From NCBI RefSeq assembly GCF_004114955.1, contig NZ_CP030053.1:248001-312000 (forward strand): a DNA stretch of 64,000 nucleotides, read 5' to 3'. The notes beneath the pieces are model-generated. The model saw only the letters and a list, made by a program, of their open reading frames with translations, had not been told where the DNA came from and did not search any database. Shown here piece by piece: positions 1 through 10,842 of the stretch. The position numbers and the translations under genes were made by a program. Numbering within the stretch: position 1 is the stretch's first letter; each line of letters opens with the position of its first letter. This stretch comes from Bradyrhizobium guangzhouense (GTDB taxonomy: Bacteria; Pseudomonadota; Alphaproteobacteria; Rhizobiales; Xanthobacteraceae).

Positions 1-560
1 TGCAGGATTCCCAGAACAGCTCGCCGGTCTGGCACGGCACCACGATTTTGACGGTCCGCAAGGGCGGCAAGGTGGTGATCGGCGGCGACGGCCAGGTCTC
101 GATCGGCCAGACCGTGATCAAGTCCAATGCCAAGAAGGTCCGCAAACTCGGCAAGGGCGACGTGATCGGCGGCTTTGCCGGTGCGACCGCCGACGCTTTC
201 ACCCTGTTTGAGCGGCTGGAGAGCAAGCTCGAGCAATATCCGGGGCAGCTGACCCGGGCGGCCGTGGAACTCGCCAAGGACTGGCGCACCGACCGCTATT
301 TGCGGCGGCTGGAGGCCATGATGATCGTGGCCGACAAGGACGTCTCCCTGGTGCTGACAGGCACCGGCGACGTGCTCGAGCCCGAGGCCGGGGTGATGGC
401 GATCGGCTCCGGCGGCAATTACGCGCTGGCCGCAGCCCGCGCCCTTGTTGACACCGACAAGGACGCCGAGACCATCGTCCGCCGCTCCCTCGACATCGCT
501 GCCGACATCTGCGTCTACACCAACCGCAACGTCACCATCGAAGCGCTGACGGCCGGCTAA
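1..560 (+). CDS. hslV: HslV, ATP-dependent protease proteolytic subunit (5' end cut by one base)
   Basis: HslV is the threonine peptidase core of the HslUV (ClpYQ) protease and acts in the cytoplasm with HslU. The window opens at the second base of the probable ATG: bases 1-2 are TG and the frame then runs without a stop to TAA, giving about 186 residues, the family length. The catalytic Thr lies in the [11 protein letters not shown] stretch encoded at about 33-65; the short leader before it is removed on maturation. The conserved GDGQ and [14 protein letters not shown] segments follow. The TTG at 48 is not the start, because the catalytic Thr lies upstream of it. hslU is 665 bases downstream, with one DUF2585 gene between, the usual rhizobial arrangement. 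Confidence 0.97.
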   Translation, partial: QDSQNSSPVWHGTTILTVRKGGKVVIGGDGQVSIGQTVIKSNAKKVRKLGKGDVIGGFAGATADAFTLFERLESKLEQYPGQLTRAAVELAKDWRTDRYLRRLEAMMIVADKDVSLVLTGTGDVLEPEAGVMAIGSGGNYALAAARALVDTDKDAETIVRRSLDIAADICVYTNRNVTIEALTAG

Positions 561-563
561 GGG

Positions 564-1172
564 ATGAGTTCGGCTCACAGCGCCAGCCCGCCGCGAACCG
601 CGATACCGCCGATCGCCTTCCTCGGCATCGCGCTGCTGCTGCTGGCGCTGCAGGCCTCGATCCTGTTTGCGATGGGGCGGGTGCCGATCTGCACCTGCGG
701 CTATGTCAAGCTCTGGCACGGCGTGGTGAACAGCTCCGAGAACTCCCAGCACATCGCCGATTGGTACAGCTTCTCGCACGTGCTGCACGGCTTCCTGTTC
801 TATGGATTGACGTGGCTGTTGTTCTCCCGACGCTTGACCTGGCCGGCACGGCTCATCATCGCGATGCTGGTCGAGGGCGCCTGGGAGATCGTCGAGAACT
901 CGCCCTTCATCATCGAGCGCTACCGCGCCGGCACGATCTCGCTGGATTATTACGGCGACAGCATCGTCAATTCGGTCTCGGACACGTTGTTCATGGTGCT
1001 GGGGTTCCTCGCCGCGCGCGTGCTGCCTGTCAGCGCCACCGTCGCGCTCGGACTCGCCTTCGAGATCATGCTGGCGCTGCATATTCGCGACAATCTGACG
1101 CTCAATATCCTGATGCTGATTCATCCGATCGAGGCCGTGAAGCAATGGCAATCCGGCCCGCCGATCATTTGA
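564..1172 (+). CDS. DUF2585 (UPF0314) membrane protein
   Basis: A 202-residue integral membrane protein of the DUF2585/UPF0314 family; its biochemical role is unknown. About five hydrophobic segments are visible (near residues 17-37, 73-90, 97-112, 140-157 and 160-182), with a conserved charged stretch ([18 protein letters not shown]) between them and a [11 protein letters not shown] motif after the first. The start ATG follows the hslV stop by three bases, so the two genes are almost certainly co-transcribed, and hslU follows 52 bases after its stop. The fixed position between hslV and hslU is seen in many Rhizobiales; whether it serves the protease is not known. Confidence 0.9.
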   Translation: MSSAHSASPPRTAIPPIAFLGIALLLLALQASILFAMGRVPICTCGYVKLWHGVVNSSENSQHIADWYSFSHVLHGFLFYGLTWLLFSRRLTWPARLIIAMLVEGAWEIVENSPFIIERYRAGTISLDYYGDSIVNSVSDTLFMVLGFLAARVLPVSATVALGLAFEIMLALHIRDNLTLNILMLIHPIEAVKQWQSGPPII

Positions 1173-1224
1173 TGACCCAAAAAGCGGCTTGTCCCAGCCG
1201 GCTTCTGATCCTAGCTAAGGTGCC

Positions 1225-2529
<1,305 letters not shown>

Positions 2530-2552
2530 TTCGGCCCCAGTCGGCTATCTAT

Positions 2553-2694
2553 CCGCCGTCGTCCTGGCGACAGCCAGGACCCATTGCCACCGGCGGATAT
2601 TTGTTGAAACAGATGGCGACTCCTATTCCGGCACACACAACCTCCTGTGGTTATGGGTCCCGGGTCGCGCTTCGCTTGCCCGGGACGACGGCGG
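2553..2694. repeat. Palindromic intergenic repeat, family A
   Basis: A composite palindrome of about 142 bases. Its outer arms CCGCCGTCGTCC (2553-2564) and the exact complement (2683-2694) enclose two inner hairpins built on CCTGG/CCAGG and CCCGGG. The same motif family (GTCGTCCCGG...GGGACCCAT) recurs near 19522, 43803, 45234, 58881, 59621 and 60732. It lies between hslU and the next gene. Confidence 0.8.
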
Positions 2695-2718
2695 AGTGTG
2701 GCGTGCTGCTGGTGTTCA

Positions 2719-3843
2719 ATGCTCGCTGACATCAAGAAAAACCCGTGGCGGCTGCTGCTCGCGATCAACGCGGCCGTGATCGTCGGCGTCTTCATTCACA
2801 AGGTGAAGCTGCCGCCTTACGTCCCTTACATCCATCTCCTGGTCGACTACCATTTCGGCTTCATCAAGCGCGCCCTCGTCGGCGCGATCGTTGCGCTGTT
2901 CACCGAGAAGGTGCCGGTGTGGCTGGTATTCGCCATCGCAGGAACGGCTTGGCTGGCGACGCTGGCCCTCTTCGTGCGGCTGTTTCAGAAGACCTTCGGC
3001 TTCAGTGCGAAGACGCTGCCGCTGTTCGTGTTCATGGCGGGCTCACCTTACTTCCTGAAGAATTTCATGCACACGCTCGGCCATTTCGACATCTATGGCT
3101 GCCTCTTCGCCCTGGTCCTGCTGCTGATGCCGGCGGGCTCGCTGCTGTTCGTGGCGAGCGCCGCGCTGTTCTCGATCATTCTCGTGCTGATCCACCACAT
3201 TCATCTCTTGATGTATGTGCCGACGATTATCACCATCGTCGTCATCAGGCATTATCTCACCCACGGCATCACCAGGACCAATGTCGCATTTGGCTTGGCG
3301 GCACTGCTCTGCGTCAGCGCACTGTTCTTTGCCGCGCAATTCCTCGGGACCATGCCGATCCCGCAGGCCGATTTCCTCGCTTATCTGAAGTCACGGATGG
3401 CCGATCCGTCACGCGAGGACCTGCTGCAATTCGCCTATATCTGGTACCAGCCGCTCGCGAAGGAAATTTCCGACACCTGGGCCTGGCTGCCGCACAACAG
3501 TCTCGGCCTTCCCGTCTTCGCGCTGCTGCTGTGGCTGCACACTCCGCTGTGGCGCTATTTTGCCGACTTGATCCGCGCACTTGCGAGCGATCTGCACCGC
3601 CACCTCGTCATCGCGGCCCTGGTCGGCGTCAGCCTCGCCTATCTCGTGATGTTCGCGATGGTGTTCGACTATTCGCGCTGGATGTCAAGCTGGGCGGTCT
3701 GCATGTTCCTGATCCTGCACGCCGTGAAGATGCTGCCGGCAAAGCACGAGACGCCGCTGATTCCGGGCGAGGACCAGAAGACAAACATCTTCGGCCTGAT
3801 CATCACGCTGATCCCGCGCGTCGGGATCGTGCGGCCGTTCTAG
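2719..3843 (+). CDS. Multi-pass membrane protein, function unknown
   Basis: A 374-residue protein with eight or more hydrophobic segments, including residues about 13-30, 47-82, 93-105, 115-158 and 166-205, and a C-terminal cytoplasmic tail. I recognise no domain with a known reaction. HXXH-like clusters (HTLGHFDIYG, IHHIHLLMYV) sit in or between membrane helices. An in-frame ATG at 2647 exists, but its first 24 codons would be read from the palindromic repeat, so I chose the ATG at 2719 where hydrophobic coding sequence begins. It is a monocistronic gene; its stop overlaps the stop of the convergent smr gene by four bases. Confidence 0.75.
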   Translation: MLADIKKNPWRLLLAINAAVIVGVFIHKVKLPPYVPYIHLLVDYHFGFIKRALVGAIVALFTEKVPVWLVFAIAGTAWLATLALFVRLFQKTFGFSAKTLPLFVFMAGSPYFLKNFMHTLGHFDIYGCLFALVLLLMPAGSLLFVASAALFSIILVLIHHIHLLMYVPTIITIVVIRHYLTHGITRTNVAFGLAALLCVSALFFAAQFLGTMPIPQADFLAYLKSRMADPSREDLLQFAYIWYQPLAKEISDTWAWLPHNSLGLPVFALLLWLHTPLWRYFADLIRALASDLHRHLVIAALVGVSLAYLVMFAMVFDYSRWMSSWAVCMFLILHAVKMLPAKHETPLIPGEDQKTNIFGLIITLIPRVGIVRPF

Positions 3844-4430
3844 AATCTCGCCCGGCGGATCCGCACATACAGCGCGCCCTCGCCACCATGGCCGATGCCG
3901 GCTTCCTCGAAGCCGACCACGAAGGCGCGGAATTCCGGCAGGCTCAGCCATTCCGGCACTTGCCGACGCAGCACGCCGCTTTCGCCGCCGCTGCGGCCCT
4001 TGCCGGTGATGACAAGAACGAAGGTCAGGCCATCATGATGGGCACGGTGCAGGAAACCGGTCAGCGCGCGGTGGGCGCGCATCTGGGTCATGCCGTGCAG
4101 ATCAAGCCGCGCCTCGATCTCGCTGCGGCCGCGCGACAGTTTTGTGCGCTCGCGCTTGCCGAGCGGGGCGAGCGGCGGCATCGACGGCTTTGTCGGACGT
4201 GGGGCTGGAGCCGCGGCCAGGGGTCGCGGCGATAGCGCTTGCTTGCCGGCCGGCCCCGCCGGCGAGGGCTCGGCGCGCGGCGCGGTGTGCAGCTTGGCCG
4301 CGCGATGCTTCCGCAGCGGCTTGACCTGCTTTGCAACGAGGTCCCACAGCTCGCGATCTTCTTCGCTCAGGCCACGACGGCGCGGCGAAGGACGCGGATC
4401 CAGCACGGGCGGACGGGACGATCGCTTCAT
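3840..4430 (-). CDS. Smr-domain protein (MutS2 C-terminal nuclease-like)
   Basis: A 196-residue protein with a basic, Pro/Ala-rich disordered N-terminal half and a C-terminal Smr domain (about residues 105-196). The diagnostic LDLHGMTQMRAHRAL motif is near residue 108 and the GKGR...GVLR loop near 142-155. Smr domains bind or nick structured nucleic acid; the substrate of this stand-alone alphaproteobacterial type is unknown. The ATG overlaps the mltA stop in an ATGA (4427-4430), so it is translated as the third gene of the timA-mltA-smr operon. Confidence 0.9.
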   Translation of the reverse strand: MKRSSRPPVLDPRPSPRRRGLSEEDRELWDLVAKQVKPLRKHRAAKLHTAPRAEPSPAGPAGKQALSPRPLAAAPAPRPTKPSMPPLAPLGKRERTKLSRGRSEIEARLDLHGMTQMRAHRALTGFLHRAHHDGLTFVLVITGKGRSGGESGVLRRQVPEWLSLPEFRAFVVGFEEAGIGHGGEGALYVRIRRARF

Positions 4431-5977
4431 TGCTGGTGGGGACGTATTTTCATGTGCCTGCGCGGTTCGCGGACAGGTTCTATCATAGGACGCGGCGCCG
4501 GCAGCGGCACCGGGCTCGCAACGGCAACAGTCTCGTCATTGCCGGTCGCGGCGGCTGATGCGACCGGCTTCGCTGCGGGTGCTTGCGGAAACAGCTTTGC
4601 GATCTTCTCCGACGGGCGCGGATCCGGCACCGGCAGCTTGGCTGCGCGCGTGGCGGGATCGAGGCTCTTCGGCACCAGCATCACGAAATGCATGGGGTGG
4701 CGCAGCCGGCCCGAGACACGACCGGCGTCAGCGCCCGCACCAAAATAGAGATCGGCGCGGGCAGGCCCGATGATGGCCGAGCCGGTGTCCTGTGCGATCA
4801 TCAAACGATGGAACGGCGTCTTGGCGCGGTCGGACTCGATCGGCAGTTCGCCTTCGATGAAGAACGGCGTGCCGTAGACATGCAGCGATTTGTCGACCGC
4901 GATCGAGCGGCCGGCGGTCAGCGGAATGCCCTGCGCACCGACCGCCTCGTCCTTGTCGGACAGATTGACCTCGTGGAAGAAGATGTAGGAGCGATTCTGC
5001 CGCCGCAGCTCCTTGGCGCCATCGGGGTTTTGCGCCATCCACTCCCTGATCTTCTGCATCGACATCTCTTCCTTCGGAATGATGCCGCGCTCGATCAGGA
5101 TGCGCCCGACTGCCGTGTAGGGATAGCCGTTATAGGAATCGTAATTGAGCCTGACGGTTGAGCCGTCGTCGAACTTGATCCGCGCCGAGCCCTGGATCTG
5201 GGCGAACAAGAGATCGGTCGGATCCTTCAGCCAGGCGATCTCCAGTCCGCGGCCGGCGATCTTGCCGTCCTCGATCTCGCCGCGGTCGTAATAGGGCACG
5301 AGCTTGCGGCGGCCGATCTTGCGATACACGGGCCCCTTGTTGGGCAGGCTGACGGAGGCTTGATTGAAGCCGCGCACGAACAGGTTCGAGGGGCGGCGAT
5401 AGACCGGCACGTTGTAGATTTCGGTCTGGGTCCGGGATCCCTCCAGCACCGGCTCGTAATAGCCGGTGACGAAACCATCGGGCTCGCCGAGGCGCGATAT
5501 CCGCAACGGCGAAAAGTTTTCTTCGAAGAACGCCTTCGCGCTGGCGTCGTCTACAGGCTCGCGCGACTTGGTGGCGCGGCAGGGTTCGCTCAGCGAGCCG
5601 CCCAGCGCCTTTGGTTCAAGCCCCTTGTGTTCAAGAGAGTTGGGCTCGGGCGCGCCGCTCTGCGCATTGATCGACCGGCAGCTGGCACGAAACGTCTTGT
5701 AGGCGGCGAGATGATCGTCGTCACTCCAGCCCTTCACGTCGGCCCAGGTCAGCGGCAGATATTGCGCGCCGGGAATTTCGAACGGGAGCGGCAGCCGCGG
5801 ATAAGGCAGCGCACGCGGCGGGATCGCGGCGACTTCAGGGGCGTGATGATGATGGCTGCGGTAGTGACGCCGCGCAGCCTCGGCGCCAAGCGTAAACGAA
5901 GCCAGCACGACGAGGCCTGCGCAAAGCGCCGTCGCGCCGTTCTTCAGGAAGATATTAATTCGCGCTTCCGGTGCCAA
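4427..5977 (-). CDS. mltA: MltA, membrane-bound lytic murein transglycosylase A
   Basis: A periplasmic lytic transglycosylase that cleaves the MurNAc-GlcNAc bond to 1,6-anhydro products during wall turnover. The MltA domain is followed by the 3D domain with the catalytic-Asp region MIAQDTGSAIIGPARADLYFG. A Pro-rich C-terminal tail follows. The ORF can be extended to 6088, but that part overlaps timA deeply. A TTG at 5977 gives MAPEARINIFLKNG followed by a hydrophobic stretch ending AEA, which is a good signal peptide, and GGAAG-like GGAAG sits just upstream. I therefore chose a TTG start overlapping timA by 23 bases. The start is inferred; the function is well supported. Confidence 0.88.
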   Translation of the reverse strand: MAPEARINIFLKNGATALCAGLVVLASFTLGAEAARRHYRSHHHHAPEVAAIPPRALPYPRLPLPFEIPGAQYLPLTWADVKGWSDDDHLAAYKTFRASCRSINAQSGAPEPNSLEHKGLEPKALGGSLSEPCRATKSREPVDDASAKAFFEENFSPLRISRLGEPDGFVTGYYEPVLEGSRTQTEIYNVPVYRRPSNLFVRGFNQASVSLPNKGPVYRKIGRRKLVPYYDRGEIEDGKIAGRGLEIAWLKDPTDLLFAQIQGSARIKFDDGSTVRLNYDSYNGYPYTAVGRILIERGIIPKEEMSMQKIREWMAQNPDGAKELRRQNRSYIFFHEVNLSDKDEAVGAQGIPLTAGRSIAVDKSLHVYGTPFFIEGELPIESDRAKTPFHRLMIAQDTGSAIIGPARADLYFGAGADAGRVSGRLRHPMHFVMLVPKSLDPATRAAKLPVPDPRPSEKIAKLFPQAPAAKPVASAAATGNDETVAVASPVPLPAPRPMIEPVREPRRHMKIRPHQQ

Positions 5978-6659
5978 CCAGCTTCCAGTTCGGATCGCGA
6001 GAGGTGGTGTCGCGGGCGAAAGTCCAAATGTCAGTGATGTCGGCGACCTTGTCGGGATTGCCGTCGACGATGTTGCCGGACTTGTCACGGGTGACCGAGA
6101 TCATCTGCGAGACGAAACGCACGGTCAGCTGCGCCGTGCGATCGCGCAGCTCGGCGCCGGCCAGTTCAGCCTTGTCGATCGACACGAAGCGCGTCTCGGT
6201 CTTCTGCTCGTTCTTCTCGCGGTCCTTGATCGCGGTGTCGAAGCTTTCATAGACCTCCGAGGAGAGCAGGTCGCGCAGCGAGCGGCGATCGCCATTGGCA
6301 AAGGCGAGCACGATCATCTCATAGGCGCCGCGGGCGCCGGACAGGAAGTGGCGCGGATCGAAGGTGGAATCCCGTTCGACGATGGCGTCGAGCCCCTGAG
6401 CCAGCGCGGTACCAGGCTCGGTCAGGCCCTTCCAACGGTCTGAAGGCGGGGTCGGCTCGGCCGTCGGCGCCAGCGGCGCCTGATCGATGACCTTGCCGGG
6501 CATGGTCACGACGTTCTTGTCCGGCGCACCACCCAGCGCATTGCGGGCCGTGCGGTCGAACGGCGGCCGCTCATTGCCCGTCCGCTGCCCCAGCACGCTA
6601 CGCAGCCGCAGGAAAATAAAGACCGCCAGCGCAAGGAAGATGATGGTGTAGATGTCCAC
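5955..6659 (-). CDS. timA: Tim44-like (TimA) membrane-anchored protein
   Basis: A 234-residue protein with one N-terminal membrane helix (MDIYTIIFLALAVFIFLRL), a linker rich in Pro and charged residues, and a C-terminal Tim44-like domain (about 85-230) ending in the typical WTFARD...NWKLVGTG. This family is the alphaproteobacterial relative of mitochondrial Tim44; in bacteria its role at the inner membrane is poorly defined. It is the first gene of timA-mltA-smr and is divergent from secB, an arrangement usual in Rhizobiales. Confidence 0.92.
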   Translation of the reverse strand: MDIYTIIFLALAVFIFLRLRSVLGQRTGNERPPFDRTARNALGGAPDKNVVTMPGKVIDQAPLAPTAEPTPPSDRWKGLTEPGTALAQGLDAIVERDSTFDPRHFLSGARGAYEMIVLAFANGDRRSLRDLLSSEVYESFDTAIKDREKNEQKTETRFVSIDKAELAGAELRDRTAQLTVRFVSQMISVTRDKSGNIVDGNPDKVADITDIWTFARDTTSRDPNWKLVGTGSAN

Positions 6660-7082
6660 GTCGTATCGCTTTCTGGTCTTTACCCAAATCCTTGGGCCAA
6701 GGCTTCTTTGGGGTCGCTGCCGGGAAAATCAATCCGGCCAGTAGACCGTTCCATACCGGAACGGCAAGATGACATCACCATTTTTGGCCCGCGCGTCTCG
6801 TCCGCGGGATGTAGGCACGAAATCTGGCCCGGCCAATGGCGCCTTTTGGCACAGCGGCAAGTGTAGCGCGTTTTATCCTTAAGGGGAAACCCGATCGTGA
6901 GCGGAAATCGCGCATCTTCAAGCGTTTAACGTGCGATTTGGCGTCCGGGCCGGTTCAAACGTCACAGTCGTTGATGGGGCCGGGATCGATCCTCCGGCGC
7001 CGTTCGTCCTTGTGGAATGAGGCGGCCCTATGTTAGCCAACCGCCGCGAAATTCAGCCCCAATCGGGTAAGGAGAGACTTTG
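6660..7082. other. Non-coding gap between divergent timA and secB
   Basis: About 420 bases without a credible gene. It must hold the divergent promoters of timA and secB. A ribosome-binding AAGGAGAG at 7069-7076 serves secB. The 66-residue reading frame at 6836-7036 has no recognisable composition or homology and is not called. I see no convincing promoter pair, terminator or repeat. Confidence 0.6.
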
Positions 7083-7568
7083 ATGACCAACGGTAACGGC
7101 ACCCCTCCCGAGGCGGCCCAGGCTCCCCAGCTCAATGTGCTGGCGCAATATACCAAGGACCTGTCGTTCGAAAATCCGAACGCGCCGAGCTCGCTCCAGC
7201 AGCAGAGCCAGCCGCCCCAGATCAACATCCAGATCAATGTCAACGCCAACAACCTCAGCGAAACCGAGTTCGAGGTGACGCTGTCGGTCGAGGGCAAGGC
7301 CGAGTCCGCGGGCAAGGTGATGTTCTCGTTCGAGCTGGCCTATGCCGGCGTGTTCCGCATCGCCAATGTGCCGAAAGAGAATCTGCACCCGCTGGTCATG
7401 ATCGAATGCCCGCGCCTGCTGTTCCCGTTCGCCCGCGAGATCATCGCGACCGCCGTGCGCGACGGCGGGTTCCCGCCGCTGATGCTGGATCCGGTCGACT
7501 TCGTCGGTCTCTATCGCCAGAACATGGAGCGGCAGATGGCCGCCCAGGGTCAGTCCGGCCAGGCCTGA
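7083..7568 (+). CDS. secB: SecB, protein-export chaperone
   Basis: A cytoplasmic tetrameric chaperone that holds preproteins unfolded and hands them to SecA. The 161-residue protein is the usual alphaproteobacterial length. It shows the [19 protein letters not shown] segment at the start of the core, the central beta-strands ([12 protein letters not shown]...FEVTLSVEG) and the [33 protein letters not shown] motif region. The ATG at 7083 is used rather than the TTG at 7080, because AAGGAGAG is well spaced for it. It is a single gene, divergent from timA and convergent with dnaQ. Confidence 0.98.
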   Translation: MTNGNGTPPEAAQAPQLNVLAQYTKDLSFENPNAPSSLQQQSQPPQINIQINVNANNLSETEFEVTLSVEGKAESAGKVMFSFELAYAGVFRIANVPKENLHPLVMIECPRLLFPFAREIIATAVRDGGFPPLMLDPVDFVGLYRQNMERQMAAQGQSGQA

Positions 7569-7577
7569 TCTGCCGAT

Positions 7578-8294
7578 CTAGCCAGCCGGAGAGGCGACTG
7601 GAGCGGCGAGATATTCGTTCCAGATCGCCTTTTCGCCCATGGTTGCAATGAAGGCTCGATGGGCCTCCCGCTCGGCATCCGACACCCGCGGCGCAAGGGC
7701 TATCGGCCGCTGCCGCCGCGGCGCATCGCCGGCGGCATTGACGCGAATGTCCTGGGTCTCCGATGCGAGCAGCAGCTGCGACTGCCGCGCCCCGACCAGA
7801 TCGACATAAACCTCAGCCAGAAGCTCGGAGTCGAGCAACGCGCCGTGCTTGGTACGGCGTGAATTGTCGATCGAATAGCGCGAACAGAGATCGTCGAGCC
7901 GGTTCGACACGCCGGGATGTTTGCGCCGCGCCAGCAGCAGCGTGTCGACCAGCCGCTCGCGCGGAATTGGCGCACGCTGGATCCGGTCGAGCTCGGCATT
8001 GATGAAGCTGATGTCGAACGAAGCGTTGTGGATCACCAGCGGCGCATCGCCGATGAACGCCAGGAACTCGTCGGCCACCTCGTGGAACAGCGGCTTGGTC
8101 GAGAGGAATTCGGCCGACAGCCCGTGCACGGCGAAGGCTTCCGCCGGCATGTCCCGCTCGGGGTTGATATAGACGTGATACGTCTGTCCCGTCGGCATGC
8201 GGTTGAAGATCTCGACGCAGCCGATTTCGACCAGACGATCGCCGCGCAGGGGATCGAGGCCGGTGGTTTCGGTATCGAGAACGATTTCACGCAT
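7578..8294 (-). CDS. dnaQ: DNA polymerase III epsilon subunit (3'-5' proofreading exonuclease)
   Basis: A 238-residue DEDDh exonuclease of the replicative polymerase core. Exo I is VLDTETTGL (residues 5-13), Exo II includes HNASFDISFINAEL, and Exo III carries the HGALLDSELLAEVY segment with the catalytic His. The C-terminal part (LAPRVSDAEREAHRAFIATMG) is the region that binds the alpha subunit. It is the last gene of the PPSR-maf-coaE-dnaQ run on the minus strand, 40 bases after the coaE stop. Confidence 0.97.
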   Translation of the reverse strand: MREIVLDTETTGLDPLRGDRLVEIGCVEIFNRMPTGQTYHVYINPERDMPAEAFAVHGLSAEFLSTKPLFHEVADEFLAFIGDAPLVIHNASFDISFINAELDRIQRAPIPRERLVDTLLLARRKHPGVSNRLDDLCSRYSIDNSRRTKHGALLDSELLAEVYVDLVGARQSQLLLASETQDIRVNAAGDAPRRQRPIALAPRVSDAEREAHRAFIATMGEKAIWNEYLAAPVASPAG

Positions 8295-8334
8295 GATCTG
8301 AGGTGCCGTGCAGGGAGCCGTGGAAGCCGGCGAA

Positions 8335-8934
8335 TCAGGCCCGCCGCTGCGGCATCTTAACGACCTCGCTCAGGATGTGCGTGATTTGCGCGCGCACAGG
8401 CTCGAGTCCGCGCGAGGTATCCACGACGAAATCCGCCCGCTTGCGCTTTTCGGCGTCGGGCATCTGCTTGGCAATGATGGCCTCTAACTTGGCCTCGTCC
8501 ATGGTTCCCCGCGCCAGCACGCGCTCGCGCTGTATCTCGGCCGAGGTCGAGACCACGACGACGGCATCGACCCGCTTCTCGCCACCGGTTTCGAACAGCA
8601 GCGGGATGTCGAGAACCACGACCGGCGCCTTGGCGGCCTCCGCATCCGCAAAGAATTTTTGCCGGGAGGCGCCGAGCATCGGATGGACGATCTGCTCGAG
8701 CTGCTTGATCGCGGCGGGGTCGTGCACCACACGGGCGGACAGTTTGGGCCGGTCGACCTTGCCGTTATCAGTGGTGCCGGGGAAGGCGGCCTCGATCGCC
8801 GGCACGGCCTCGCCTTCGTAGAGCTGGTGGACGGCCGCATCGGCGTCGTAGACGGGCACGCCGGCCTCCGCGAACAATTTCGCAGTGGTGGATTTGCCCA
8901 TCCCGATCGAGCCAGTCAGTCCGAGGATCCGCAT
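8335..8934 (-). CDS. coaE: Dephospho-CoA kinase
   Basis: Catalyses the last step of CoA synthesis, ATP-dependent 3'-phosphorylation of dephospho-CoA. The P-loop GSIGMGKST is at residues 8-16, followed by the [10 protein letters not shown] segment that contains the catalytic Asp, then the HPML and DIPLLFETG motifs. I start at the ATG giving [12 protein letters not shown] at 8961 would add nine residues and overlap the maf stop (GTGA), but has no visible ribosome site. About 199 residues, as usual. It is part of the PPSR-maf-coaE-dnaQ cluster. Confidence 0.95.
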   Translation of the reverse strand: MRILGLTGSIGMGKSTTAKLFAEAGVPVYDADAAVHQLYEGEAVPAIEAAFPGTTDNGKVDRPKLSARVVHDPAAIKQLEQIVHPMLGASRQKFFADAEAAKAPVVVLDIPLLFETGGEKRVDAVVVVSTSAEIQRERVLARGTMDEAKLEAIIAKQMPDAEKRKRADFVVDTSRGLEPVRAQITHILSEVVKMPQRRA

Positions 8935-8957
8935 CAGCGCAAGACCATCCTTGTCAG

Positions 8958-9566
8958 TCACATCGCAATGAGCCGCTTGCTCCGCAGGAACGCAAGCAGC
9001 GGCAACAGCGGCAGGCCGAGAACGGTGAAATGATCGCCCTCGATCCGCTCGAACAGATGGATGCCGAGCCTTTCGAGCTGATAGGCGCCGACACTGGTGG
9101 TGACCGCATCGCCGGCGGCGTCGAGATAGGCTGAAAGTTCGGCCTCGGTCATCTCTCGCATGGTCATGCGAGCGACCGAGACATCCTCGAAGACAATCTT
9201 GCCGTCATGAGCCACCGCCACGGCCGAATTCAGCTCATGACTGTTGCCGGCGAGATCACGCAGTTGCGCCAGGGCCTGCGCACGGCCTGCGGGCTTGTTG
9301 AAAAGACGATCACCGAGCGCCAGAGTCTGGTCGGCGCCAATCACATAGCTTCCAGAATGATGCGCCGAGACGGCCGTTGCTTTTTCGCGCGCCAGCAGCA
9401 GGGCGACCTCGCGCGGGTTGGACAGTTCCGAATTCGCCTGAATTTGGCGTTCATCGACGTCGGCCGTGATCGCCCTGAATTCGAGCCCGGCATTGGCCAG
9501 CAGCATTTTTCGCGCACTGCTTTGCGAAGCCAGGATTAACGGAGTTTTGCCGCGCCATAGACCCAT
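8958..9566 (-). CDS. maf: Maf-family nucleotide pyrophosphatase
   Basis: A 202-residue Maf/YceF-type protein that hydrolyses non-canonical or modified nucleoside triphosphates to monophosphates. It has the N-terminal [12 protein letters not shown] signature (canonical S-x-x-R), the DVDE region, the GADQTL motif with the catalytic Asp, and the FNKP segment. The paralogue class (dTTP/UTP or 7-methyl-GTP specific) cannot be decided by eye. It is followed by coaE with almost no gap and preceded by the PPSR gene (9 bases). Confidence 0.93.
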   Translation of the reverse strand: MGLWRGKTPLILASQSSARKMLLANAGLEFRAITADVDERQIQANSELSNPREVALLLAREKATAVSAHHSGSYVIGADQTLALGDRLFNKPAGRAQALAQLRDLAGNSHELNSAVAVAHDGKIVFEDVSVARMTMREMTEAELSAYLDAAGDAVTTSVGAYQLERLGIHLFERIEGDHFTVLGLPLLPLLAFLRSKRLIAM

Positions 9567-9574
9567 GTCACAAG

Positions 9575-10420
9575 CTATTCTGAGGGCCGATTACGCTGAC
9601 GATCGCTGTAGAGCTTCATGATCGCCGCGGCGGTTTCCTCGATCGAGCGCCGCGTGACGTCCAGCAGCGGCCAATCGTGCTTGGCGCTCAGCTTGCGCGC
9701 GAACGCGACCTCCTCGGTGACCGACTGCCTGTCGGTATAGGTGTCGCTGCCGGATCCGGATTCGGCGCCCATCGAGAGCAGGCGGTTCTGCCGGATCTGA
9801 ATCAAGCGCTCCGGCGTCGCGTGCAGGCTCACCACCAGCGGCCTCGTCAATGTCTCCAGCTGGGACGGCACGGGTATGCCCGGAACCAGCGGCACATTGG
9901 CGGTGCGGATGCCGCGGTTGGCGAGATAGATCGACGTCGGTGTTTTCGAGGTGCGAGACACGCCGACCAGCACGACGTCGGCTTCCTCGAGCCCTTCGAC
10001 ATGCTGCCCGTCGTCATGGATCATCGTGTAGTTCAGCGCATCGATGCGCTTGAAATATTCGGCGTTGAGCACGTGCTGTGCGCCGACGCGCCCCGTGGTC
10101 GCAGCCCCGAGATAGGCTTCGAACAATTGCATGACCGGGCCGATGATCGACAGGCTCGGAACATTGATGTTCTTGCACTTGTCCTCAAGCCGGGACACCA
10201 GATCCTTCTCCAGCAGCGTGAACAGCACGATGCCGGGCGCTTCCTCGATCTCGTCGAGAACGCGGTCGAGCTGCTTCTGGCTGCGCACCAGCGGATAAAC
10301 ATGCTCGACCGGCGTGACATTCGCGTACTGCGCGGCGACGGCACGCGCGACCGTAATCAGGGTCTCACCGGTGGAGTCGGAGACGAGGTGCAGATGGAAA
10401 TAATTGCTCGAGGTCGGCAC
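9575..10420 (-). CDS. PPSR/PDRP-type bifunctional kinase-phosphorylase (DUF299)
   Basis: A 281-residue member of the DUF299 family, which controls pyruvate phosphate dikinase or PEP synthetase by ADP-dependent phosphorylation and Pi-dependent dephosphorylation. The SDSTGET motif is at residues 14-20 and the P-loop [11 protein letters not shown] near residue 153. Which of the two partner enzymes it controls is not shown by this sequence; neither lies in the window. It is the first gene of the maf-coaE-dnaQ cluster and faces the proposed origin gap. Confidence 0.92.
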   Translation of the reverse strand: MPTSSNYFHLHLVSDSTGETLITVARAVAAQYANVTPVEHVYPLVRSQKQLDRVLDEIEEAPGIVLFTLLEKDLVSRLEDKCKNINVPSLSIIGPVMQLFEAYLGAATTGRVGAQHVLNAEYFKRIDALNYTMIHDDGQHVEGLEEADVVLVGVSRTSKTPTSIYLANRGIRTANVPLVPGIPVPSQLETLTRPLVVSLHATPERLIQIRQNRLLSMGAESGSGSDTYTDRQSVTEEVAFARKLSAKHDWPLLDVTRRSIEETAAAIMKLYSDRQRNRPSE

Positions 10421-10744
10421 AAAAACTCTTTGTATGGGGGCGGTGTGGTTTGTGGATTTCTGTGGAGCTTAACCGCTCGGAAAGGGTTGCGCGACACCAG
10501 GGGCGGGACAAGTGCCAATTTTCTTCACACCGCTGCCCGTCAGAACAAGTCCGGCGGGCCGTCGAGATAGAAGCGGGATTGTGCGGACAACCCTCTTGAT
10601 AGGATGCGGACAGAAATCCGCAAGCCTTTGTGTCAGGACCATTTATCCGGCCCAGCGGGAACCGGCGCGGACATGTTGACGGATGTGAACAAGCGGGGGC
10701 GAACGCGTGGAGGGCGTTGTGTGAGCCCAATCCACGGTCACTCA

Positions 10745-10784
10745 GACTCAAACCTTTAAGAATCTAAGATTCTAGATTTGAGGA
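10745..10784. promoter_or_regulatory. GANTC cluster with AT-rich inverted repeat
   Basis: GACTC (10745), GAATC (10760) and GATTC (10768) fall within 28 bases; the last two form a 6-bp inverted repeat. GANTC is the CcrM methylation target in alphaproteobacteria and marks cell-cycle-regulated promoters and origins. This block is visibly AT-richer than its surroundings. Confidence 0.5.
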
Positions 10785-10819
10785 AGGCGCTACGGACGGA
10801 TATGTGTGCAGGTGAGACC

Positions 10820-10842
10820 TTAACGAGTTCTTACTATCCCCA
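10820..10842. promoter_or_regulatory. CtrA-like site abutting a DnaA-box-like nonamer
   Basis: TTAA-CGAGTTC-TTAC (10820-10834) matches 7 of 8 positions of TTAA-N7-TTAA. It shares one base with CTATCCCCA (10834-10842), which is 7/9 to a DnaA box. It lies about 40 bases before hemJ, so it could also act on the hemJ promoter. Confidence 0.4.

Noticed and set aside
10365..10751. 128-residue open frame on the minus strand in the origin-like gap
   Set aside because: No homology or ribosome site; it overlaps the start of the PPSR gene.
10757..10775. Iron-control-element-like palindrome (AGAATC..GATTCT) upstream of hemJ
   Set aside because: The spacing does not match the ICE/Irr consensus (TTTAGAA-N3-TTCTAAA), so no iron regulation is claimed.
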